Assembly (NCBI GenBank): GCA_030591195.1
Contig: JAUVBO010000208.1
Coordinates: forward strand, 1-6,093
From: Pseudomonadota bacterium
Lineage (GTDB): Bacteria > Myxococcota > Polyangia > GCA-2747355 > JACKDQ01
Direction: 5' to 3'
Length of the DNA stretch: 6,093 nucleotides
Part shown: piece after piece, positions 1 to 6,093 of the stretch
Layout: every line of letters begins with the position of its first letter
Numbering within the stretch: the stretch's first letter is position 1
Translations under genes and position numbers: made by a program
Notes under the pieces: generated by a model
What the model saw: only the letters and a program-made list of their open reading frames with translations
The model's database searches: none
What the model was told of the DNA's origin: nothing

Positions 1-79
1 CTGTCCTCTCGACTTGAGCACCACCGGCTAACGACAGGGAGTGCCATGTCAAATGCCGGAAATGTCAAACTGTGGCTGC

Positions 80-100
80 CTCCCCGCCAGAGGCGGGGGG
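80..100. other. GC-rich hairpin, terminator-like but without T tract
   Basis: CCCCGCC at 82-88 and GGCGGGG at 92-98 form a perfect 7-bp stem with a 3-base AGA loop. It extends to 9 pairs (80-100) if one T-G wobble is allowed. No run of T follows on either strand, so it is not a classical intrinsic terminator. It could be an RNA stem, a factor-assisted terminator or chance in GC-rich DNA. Confidence 0.35.
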
Positions 101-328
101 ACTCCCCTGGTAGCTAGGCTCGACCCTGACTGGACCGAAGGCCCCGCCGCCATCGGAGGTAGCTTGTGAACCTCCCGGTCCGTTTCGGGAGCGGAGCTGC
201 CGCGGTGATCTGCAAGCAACCAAGGGCCAGGTGAAGATCAATGCCAGCCGCCGCTACCCGCACAGCCCGGCGTCGCACCGGAGCGAAATGACCCGGCAAT
301 CGGCCTATCTGAGCGGCATTGTTCCTCG

Positions 329-378
329 ACAGAACGAACAGACCGGAGCTGGGACAGAACGAGCAGACCGAAGCTGGG
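329..378. repeat. 25-bp tandem repeat, two copies plus a few bases
   Basis: The unit at 329-353 (beginning ACAGAACGAACAGACC) is repeated at 354-378 with only two substitutions (A to G and G to A), and the first three bases of a third copy, ACA, follow at 379. The array lies about 70 bp beyond the stop codon of the response regulator. Twenty-five is not a multiple of three, so the array is unlikely to be conserved as protein. Its role is unknown; it could be a minisatellite or one member of a dispersed family. Confidence 0.8.
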
Positions 379-386
379 ACACCGTC

Positions 387-406
387 GGCGCGGCCCTGGC
401 CGCGCC
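387..406 (-). terminator. Perfect 20-bp GC palindrome downstream of the response regulator
   Basis: GGCGCGGCC at 387-395 and GGCCGCGCC at 398-406 are perfect reverse complements with CT between them. In RNA this would fold as a very stable stem with the innermost pairs opened. It lies about 45 bp past the stop codon of the minus-strand response regulator, where a transcript end is expected. No T tract follows on the minus strand (the next bases are GACGGTGTCC), so it may be a Rho-assisted end or a 3' stabilising stem rather than a canonical intrinsic terminator. Confidence 0.35.
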
Positions 407-451
407 CGTCATCCCCGCTACGCGCCCCTTGCTCTCGCCGGTCCCCACAGG

Positions 452-1159
452 TCAGCTGACGAACTCCTTGCGCCGGCCCTGCTCGTGCATCAGCGCGTCG
501 TACTGATCGTAGAGTGAGACGCCCGAAGAAGCCCGCGGGAGGCTGATGCCCAGCACCTGTGCGGCGAGCAGGCCGGAGAGGGCCACCACCCGCTCGCGCT
601 CGTTGTAGCGGTGGGACGCGCGCAGGTTGCCCAGCGCCTGCTTGACCACCTCCCCCAGCCGATCTTGCAGCCGCGAGGGCACGTTCGGCATGCCGAAGTA
701 GTCGGTGAGGTCGGCGTGGTAGTCGCTGATCGGCGGGGCGAAGCGCTCGTCGCCTTGCTGGCGCCGGCAAGTCTCCAGCCGCTTGGCGCTCTCGCGGTAG
801 GCGTCGATCACCGCGAGGATCTCGCCCCGCGCGAAGGGCTTCGCGATATACCTCAGCCCCACCTGCTCGCTCCGACGGACCAGCTCCGGGCTCTGATCGC
901 CGGTGACCAAGGCGATGGTCATGTCGGGGTTGCTGCGCCGGAGGTACTCGCCGAGCATCAGCCCCTCCATGCCCGGCAGGAAGTGGTCGATGAACGCGAC
1001 CTGGAAGGTCCAGTAGGGCAGCAGCGCGAGGATCTCCTCGGCCGAGCTCGCCTCCACTGTCTGGTGTCCATCGCGCCGGACGATCTCCGACAGCACCTTG
1101 AGCACCGTCGGCTCGTCGTCGACGACGAGGATGTTCAGCTCGCCCTGTTCCTCGGCCAT
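452..1159 (-). CDS. Response regulator: receiver domain plus unassigned C-terminal domain
   Basis: A 235-residue cytoplasmic two-component response regulator. Residues 8 to about 120 form a CheY-like receiver. The acidic pocket is D14-D15, the predicted phosphoacceptor is D58 (in AFIDHFLPGMEG), the switch threonine is T86 (LVTGD) and the conserved lysine is K107 (in IAKPF), so all catalytic positions are present. Residues about 120-235 have no helix-turn-helix, GGDEF, EAL, HD or ATPase motif that I can see. They look helical (RLGEVVKQALGNLR, then ERVVALSGLLAAQVLG) and end in a charged tail, so the output is unknown and may be protein-protein interaction. I chose the ATG at 1159 because the receiver fold begins eight residues later; a TTG at 1195 would add 12 unlikely residues. 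The Shine-Dalgarno site is weak: a G run at 1165-1170. No histidine kinase is nearby, so it is an orphan within this window. A separate promoter candidate lies upstream. Confidence 0.88.
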   Translation of the reverse strand: MAEEQGELNILVVDDEPTVLKVLSEIVRRDGHQTVEASSAEEILALLPYWTFQVAFIDHFLPGMEGLMLGEYLRRSNPDMTIALVTGDQSPELVRRSEQVGLRYIAKPFARGEILAVIDAYRESAKRLETCRRQQGDERFAPPISDYHADLTDYFGMPNVPSRLQDRLGEVVKQALGNLRASHRYNERERVVALSGLLAAQVLGISLPRASSGVSLYDQYDALMHEQGRRKEFVS

Positions 1160-1164
1160 CACCG

Positions 1165-1202
1165 CCCCCCATTGTCTGAACCGTCCGCAACACAATGGTG
1201 GG
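1165..1202. promoter_or_regulatory. Inverted repeat over the response regulator start region
   Basis: The arms CCATTGT (1169-1175) and ACAATGG (1192-1198) are perfect inverted copies. The match extends outward to 1165 and 1202 with one mismatch (1168 against 1199), giving 11-base arms around a 16-base spacer. One arm covers the candidate -10 and the other covers the G-rich ribosome-binding stretch of the response regulator. It could be a dimeric operator or, if transcription begins further upstream, an RNA stem hiding the ribosome-binding site. Confidence 0.4.
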
Positions 1203-1223
1203 CAGGCCCCCGCCCCCCGTCAA
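1195..1223 (-). promoter_or_regulatory. Candidate promoter of the response regulator
   Basis: On the minus strand, TTGACG (1218-1223) matches five of six bases of the sigma70 -35 consensus. Seventeen bases downstream is CACCAT (1195-1200), a poor -10 matching three of six. The spacer is nearly all G and C. The predicted start near 1188 would leave a leader of about 30 bases. The -35 flank resembles that of the candidate promoter before the DUF2760 gene, which raises confidence somewhat; the weak -10 lowers it. Confidence 0.35.
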
Positions 1224-1248
1224 GCGCGGCGCACCACCTCTGCCCGAT

Positions 1249-1452
1249 CGATCCACCACCGCGGGGCCGGGATGGAGTGGCCGGCGGATCGGCCACTTGT
1301 CGGCTGGTTGCGACGACCTCGCGACTTCTGGCCGAGAATGCAGCCACTTCCGCCCCGGTCACGTCGATGTCACTGGTTCTGGCCGAAGAAGCAGCCACTT
1401 CTTGTCGGGTCGGGACAACCTTCAAGCTTATGGCCGATCGAGCGCCCACTTC
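1249..1452. repeat. 51-bp degenerate tandem repeat, four units
   Basis: Read on the minus strand, units begin at exactly 1452, 1401, 1350 and 1299, each 51 bases. The first three open with GAAGTGG (GAAGTGGGC, GAAGTGGCTGC, GAAGTGGCTGC) and the fourth with CAAGTGGCC. A TCGGCCA follows near base 16-22 of the first three units, with a matching CGGCCA in the fourth. The first half of each unit is far better conserved than the second. Because 51 is a multiple of three, every frame repeats every 17 residues; on the minus strand the units read EV-A--SA at the same places. No start, ribosome-binding site or plausible gene covers it. It fills most of the gap between the Hsp70 stop (1484) and the response regulator. 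Confidence 0.8.
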
Positions 1453-1483
1453 GGGGCCGAGCCGGGAGGATTGGGCGGCGGCG

Positions 1484-3286
<1,803 letters not shown>

Positions 3287-3292
3287 TTCAAG

Positions 3293-3298
3293 CTCCTC
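3293..3298 (-). promoter_or_regulatory. Ribosome-binding site fixing the Hsp70 GTG start
   Basis: GAGGAG on the minus strand lies six bases before the GTG at 3286. This spacing supports the GTG as the true start. Confidence 0.75.
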
Positions 3299-3340
3299 GA
3301 CGACGGTGTCGGGCGAATTCGGAAAACCTGCAGCGCCGGT

Positions 3341-3859
3341 CTAGGGCAGCTCGACCTCGGCGGGCGCGACGATCTTCGGATCGACGCCCTTGGCCGGCTC
3401 GGGAAGCCCGATGTCAGACGCCTGCCAGCCGTGGTGCCGCAGGGTCCCCGAGAAGGGCGGATCGCCGGTGACGTTGCCGGTGAGTCGGATCCGTGCCGGG
3501 TCGAACCCCTCGGGGACCTCGTACGGGCAGTCCTCGTCGCCCTCGACCACCGCTTCGAGCTTGAGGTACTCGTCGAGGACCTTCTTGCAGTCGCGGTGAA
3601 TGTTACGCACCGCGGCGCCCACCTGGGCGTCGTCGTAGTCGTCGATCGGCTCCAGGACGAAGTCGATCAGCCGACCCTCCCGCTGCAACAGACCGAGCAG
3701 CTGGACCGACCGGGCGAGCTGCTCGTCGTCGGAAGGCCCCACCGGCCCCGGCGGCAACGCTGCCGGCTGCTCCGGCTGCTCGATCTCCACACCTTCGGGG
3801 ACCGGCTTGCCGCCCAGCACCCGGAAGAAACAGCGAAAAGCGAGTCCGAGGCGTCCCAT
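3341..3859 (-). CDS. DUF2760 family protein, partner of the Hsp70-like ATPase
   Basis: A 172-residue protein recognisable as DUF2760. An amphipathic N-terminus (GLAFRCFFRVLGG, 4-17) and a Pro/Glu-rich linker (about 18-45) precede the conserved core. The core contains LLGLLQREGRLIDF (54-67), DDAQVGAAVRNIHRDCKKVL (76-95), ARIRLTGNV (122-130), PPFSGTLRHHGW (134-145) and IVAPAEVEL (163-171). Its molecular function is not established. The family recurs next to short Hsp70-like genes, so a role as co-factor, adaptor or regulator of that ATPase is a reasonable inference. There is no signal peptide and no clear membrane segment. The ATG at 3859 has AAGGAG nine bases upstream. It is the first gene of a likely two-gene operon with the Hsp70, and is transcribed divergently from the lipoprotein gene. 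Confidence 0.88.
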   Translation of the reverse strand: MGRLGLAFRCFFRVLGGKPVPEGVEIEQPEQPAALPPGPVGPSDDEQLARSVQLLGLLQREGRLIDFVLEPIDDYDDAQVGAAVRNIHRDCKKVLDEYLKLEAVVEGDEDCPYEVPEGFDPARIRLTGNVTGDPPFSGTLRHHGWQASDIGLPEPAKGVDPKIVAPAEVELP

Positions 3860-3868
3860 CTTGCGCAG

Positions 3869-3874
3869 CTCCTT
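3869..3874 (-). promoter_or_regulatory. Ribosome-binding site of the DUF2760 gene
   Basis: AAGGAG on the minus strand lies nine bases before the ATG at 3859, a strong match to the anti-Shine-Dalgarno sequence that supports this start. Confidence 0.7.
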
Positions 3875-3921
3875 GGCCGATAAACCCGCGAAATATGGTC
3901 ATCATCCGATTACAGTGGCGC

Positions 3922-3951
3922 AAAGTAGACGAAGGCCACACCCGCCGTCAA
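3922..3951 (-). promoter_or_regulatory. Candidate sigma70-type promoter for the DUF2760-Hsp70 operon
   Basis: On the minus strand, TTGACG (3946-3951) is followed after 18 bases by TACTTT (3922-3927), in a locally less GC-rich patch. Transcription would begin near 3915, giving a leader of about 55 bases that carries the AAGGAG. It sits inside the 138-bp divergent region shared with the lipoprotein gene. I see no sigma32-like heat-shock motif and no CIRCE element, so classical heat induction is not indicated. Confidence 0.45.
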
Positions 3952-3984
3952 GAGACCCCCCTGGCCCGACACCCGGATTGGTCC

Positions 3985-3997
3985 TAGCCTATGGTCG
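3985..3997 (+). promoter_or_regulatory. Candidate -10 box placing the transcript start on the lipoprotein ATG
   Basis: TAGCCT (3985-3990, fitting TAnnnT) ends seven bases before the A of the ATG at 3998, the usual -10 to start distance. No purine-rich ribosome-binding site lies upstream of the ATG. Together these suggest a leaderless message. The -35 is poor: CTGGCC at 3961-3966, 18 bases upstream, matches three of six bases. Confidence 0.35.
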
Positions 3998-5956
3998 ATG
4001 AGAATTCGTGCTCGCGACATCGTCGCCCTGGCCGCCTGCCTGGGGCTCGCAACCGCCTGTCAGACGCCGCCGCTGCCCGCGGACGACTCCGGCGTACCGG
4101 CGCACTGTCACCCCCTCGCGCCAGACCACGAACACTGTTTGCTGCCCTGGCCGTCGAGCTACTTCCTGCGGCAGGACGACGACAGCGCCACCGGCTACCG
4201 CGTCAACTATCCCGCCAAGGCAATGCCAGCCAACAAGAAGGGGCTGGCGGTCGACCCTACCCGCTGGAACCTGCTCGACGGCTTCAGCCCCGGCTCCCAG
4301 CCGATCGTCGCCTTCCCCGGGGGTGTCAGCCGCGAGGGGCTGCCGCCGCAGGACGACCTCGCCAGCTCGGTGGGCGAGGCGAGCCTGATCTGGGTCATCG
4401 AGGCCGACACGGGCGCCCGGGTGCCACTGTTCGCCGAGGTCGACGCCAACGCGCCGCCCGGCGAGGGCGCGCTGCTGATCCGCCCAATGCGACCGCTGCG
4501 CTTCGACACCCGCCATCTGGTCGTGCTGCGCGAGGGGCTGAAGGATGCCAGCGGCGCGCCCCTCACGCCCCCGGCGGCCTTTCGCCGACTGCGTGACGGC
4601 GAGGCGGTGGCCGACCTGCGGCTGGTCGCCGAGGGACAGCGGCTGGCGCCGGTCTTCGCGCTGCTTCGCCAGCAGGATCTCCCGCTCGAGCAGGTGGTGT
4701 TCGCCTGGGACTTTCACACCGCGAGCGAACAGGCCGTGACCGGACCGCTGATCGGCATGGTCGACGAGGCCCTGAGCCATCTTCCCACAGACGGGCCGGT
4801 CTTCGAGGTGATCGCGGCCGAGGACCTCGACCCCGACGAGTCACCCGACGCCCTGCGCAAGATCAGCGGCAAGCTCGCCGTGCCCTCGTTCCTCGCCAGC
4901 GACGATCCCGACGCCTGGCTCGGGCTGGATGCCACCGGCCGCCCGGTCTACCGGGGCGAGCAGCGCTTCGACTTCTTCGTCAACATCCCGCGCTGCGCCG
5001 CGACGGCGACAGCACCGCTGCCAGTGCTGGTCCTCGGCCACGGGCTGTTCGGCGCCCCGGAGACGATGGTCGGGTCGAGCTCGCACCGCGCCCTCGCCGA
5101 GCGCCTGTGCCTGGTCGCGATCGGCATCCGCTGGATCGGGCTGTCGACCCTCGACGTCGCGGCGGCGGGCAACGTCGCGATCGACTTCAGCGGGCTACCC
5201 CGGATCACCGACCGGCTACACCAGGCCCAGGTCAACGCCCAGGTCCTGGTCGAGCTCGTGCGCGGCGAGCTCTTCGCCCACCCGGACCTGCAGGTCAACG
5301 GCAAGCAGCTGTCCGACGGCGAGACGATCTATTACCTGGGCATCTCCCTGGGCGGGATCCAGGGCGTGACCTTCGCCGCGCTGAACCAGCGGATCGAGCG
5401 CTTCGCGCTGCACGTCGGCGGCGGCCTCTGGGCGCTGATGATGGGACGCAGCTCCAACTTCGCCGTGCTCGCTACCCTGCTCGAGCTCGCCTACGAGCGG
5501 CCGACCGACCGCGCGCTGTTGCTCGCGATGTCCCAGTCGCTCTGGGACGGCACCGACCCGATCAACTACGCCCGCTACGTCAGGGAGGCGCCGCTGCCGG
5601 GCCACGCGCCAAAGCGGGTGGCCTACAGCGAGTCGCGCCACGACGAGCAGGTGCCGAACCTCGCCAGCCGGGTGGTGATCCGCGCCCTCGGCCTGCCGCT
5701 GATGACGCCGAAGGTCGAGGCGGTCTATGGCGTCGAGGAGCAGGCGGGCCCGCTCGAGGCGGCCTACGTCCAGTGGGACGTGGACACCCCGCTGATCCCG
5801 CCCGCGGCCAACATCCCCGCCGAGACGCCCCCGGACGACGTATCGGCCCACTACGGGGTTCGCCGGCTGGAGAGCTTCATCAGGCAGCTCGAGCTGCTGT
5901 TTCGGCCCGACGGCCTGGTCGAGCACACCTGCGACGGCCCCTGCGGCAAGGAGTAG
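3998..5956 (+). CDS. Exported lipoprotein, alpha/beta-hydrolase (lipase/esterase-like)
   Basis: A 652-residue protein. The start MRIRARDIVALAACLGLATAC is a lipoprotein signal: basic head, short hydrophobic core, and a loose lipobox A-T-A-C21. Q22 at +2 fits outer-membrane sorting. The N-terminal half (about 45-240) is a beta-rich domain with PWPSSYF (50-56), DGFSPGSQ (94-101), FPGGV (106-110) and LLIRPMRPL (159-167), resembling the N-terminal part of large bacterial virulence-type lipases such as VolA; that link is by resemblance only. The C-terminal half is an alpha/beta hydrolase: LVLGHGLFG (344-352, oxyanion side), nucleophile S450 in GISLGG (448-453), probable acid D549 in ESRHDEQVPN, and probable catalytic H643 in EHTCDGPC. 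Cysteines C37/C47 and C645/C649 could form disulphides, consistent with export. The substrate is unknown; an ester or lipid is likely. The ATG at 3998 is chosen because the signal peptide begins there. It is transcribed alone, divergent from the DUF2760 gene. Confidence 0.82.
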   Translation: MRIRARDIVALAACLGLATACQTPPLPADDSGVPAHCHPLAPDHEHCLLPWPSSYFLRQDDDSATGYRVNYPAKAMPANKKGLAVDPTRWNLLDGFSPGSQPIVAFPGGVSREGLPPQDDLASSVGEASLIWVIEADTGARVPLFAEVDANAPPGEGALLIRPMRPLRFDTRHLVVLREGLKDASGAPLTPPAAFRRLRDGEAVADLRLVAEGQRLAPVFALLRQQDLPLEQVVFAWDFHTASEQAVTGPLIGMVDEALSHLPTDGPVFEVIAAEDLDPDESPDALRKISGKLAVPSFLASDDPDAWLGLDATGRPVYRGEQRFDFFVNIPRCAATATAPLPVLVLGHGLFGAPETMVGSSSHRALAERLCLVAIGIRWIGLSTLDVAAAGNVAIDFSGLPRITDRLHQAQVNAQVLVELVRGELFAHPDLQVNGKQLSDGETIYYLGISLGGIQGVTFAALNQRIERFALHVGGGLWALMMGRSSNFAVLATLLELAYERPTDRALLLAMSQSLWDGTDPINYARYVREAPLPGHAPKRVAYSESRHDEQVPNLASRVVIRALGLPLMTPKVEAVYGVEEQAGPLEAAYVQWDVDTPLIPPAANIPAETPPDDVSAHYGVRRLESFIRQLELLFRPDGLVEHTCDGPCGKE

Positions 5957-6093
5957 GCCCGCACCCCAGGCCGCACCACCTGGTCAGTCGCCTGTACGTG
6001 CTGGGGTATTCTGGCCTGCTCTTCAACCCTCCGTAATCGTTGTCGTGCGCTGCTCCGGTGGTCGATACGCACCATCGGATCGGCGGCTCGGCC
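5957..6093. other. 3' flank of the lipoprotein gene with an inverted repeat
   Basis: No gene is visible. ACCCCAG (5963-5969) and CTGGGGT (6001-6007) are a perfect 7-base inverted pair with a 31-base interval. CCAGG/CCTGG (5966-5970 and 5979-5983) form a competing shorter stem. Neither is followed by a clean T run, so termination of the lipoprotein transcript here is possible but unproven. Confidence 0.3.

Larger units (their letters stand above)
1..451. other. Gene-poor region with hairpins and short repeats
   Basis: I see no gene I can support in this stretch. An open frame from a GTG at 231 runs on the plus strand to 506, but it overlaps the end of the response regulator, contains the 25-bp repeat and shows no recognisable domain. 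A 23-codon frame starts at the ATG at 46 behind a GGGAG, but it is too short and featureless to call. The stretch does contain a GC hairpin (80-100), a weaker inverted repeat (172-177 with 186-191), the 25-bp tandem repeat (329-378) and a perfect palindrome (387-406). It looks like non-coding sequence, possibly with degraded remnants of something older, which I cannot identify. Confidence 0.5.

Noticed and set aside
46..69. Two copies of ATGTCAAA spaced 16 bp apart
   Set aside because: Only two short copies with no further units; too little to call a repeat array or operator.
329..378. CRISPR-like interpretation of the 25-bp repeat
   Set aside because: The copies are directly adjacent with no spacer between them, and no cas gene is present.
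114..1259. A 381-codon minus-strand frame overlapping the response regulator
   Set aside because: Its translation is Arg/Gly/Ala/Pro-rich and domain-free, while the overlapping frame encodes a complete receiver domain.
1159..1449. A 96-codon minus-strand frame covering the 51-bp repeat
   Set aside because: The 17-residue repeat follows from the 51-bp period and appears in all frames. There is no credible start or ribosome-binding site, and the frame overlaps the response regulator promoter region.
6007..6012. TATTCT as a -10 box of a following gene
   Set aside because: The best -35-like sequence (TGGTCA at 5981-5986) is 20 bases away, and no start codon with a ribosome-binding site follows before the window ends.
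5107..6036. A 309-codon plus-strand frame within and beyond the lipoprotein gene
   Set aside because: It is a low-complexity Arg/Pro/Gly/Ala translation out of frame with a gene that has a signal peptide and hydrolase motifs.

Overview
The window is GC-rich (roughly two thirds G+C), with strong third-position GC bias in its genes. The protein types (a DUF2760/Hsp70 pair, a large secreted lipoprotein hydrolase ending in a His-x-Cys-Asp-Gly-Pro-Cys tail, a response regulator without an obvious DNA-binding domain) fit a member of the Myxococcota or a related former deltaproteobacterium. That placement is inference from composition and gene style only; no rRNA or taxonomic marker is present.

Layout. 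Positions 1-451 hold no gene I can support. They contain small hairpins, a two-copy 25-bp tandem repeat (329-378) and a perfect GC palindrome (387-406) just beyond the end of the next gene. A response regulator lies on the minus strand (452-1159). Between it and the next gene is a four-copy, exactly 51-bp-period degenerate tandem repeat (1249-1452). Then come two minus-strand genes transcribed in the order DUF2760 protein (3341-3859) then short Hsp70-family ATPase (1484-3286). They are 54 bp apart, each has a good Shine-Dalgarno site, and a candidate sigma70-type promoter lies at 3922-3951. Divergent from them across 138 bp is a plus-strand gene (3998-5956) for a 652-residue exported lipoprotein of the alpha/beta-hydrolase type. 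The last 137 bp hold no recognisable gene.

How the genes relate. DUF2760 and the short Hsp70 form a recurrent pair and are probably one operon, a chaperone-like module of unknown client. In the genomes I know, this pair is often followed by a second, longer Hsp70 paralogue, which is absent here; the 51-bp repeat and the response regulator occupy that place. The response regulator appears to have its own promoter, so a functional link to the chaperone pair is not shown. The lipoprotein is a separate, divergent transcription unit, possibly leaderless.

I do not see an obvious undescribed defence or mobile system. The items most worth a second look are the 51-bp tandem repeat, the response regulator's unassigned C-terminal domain, the reduced lidless Hsp70 with its DUF2760 partner, and the lipoprotein hydrolase with its conserved-looking Cys tail.
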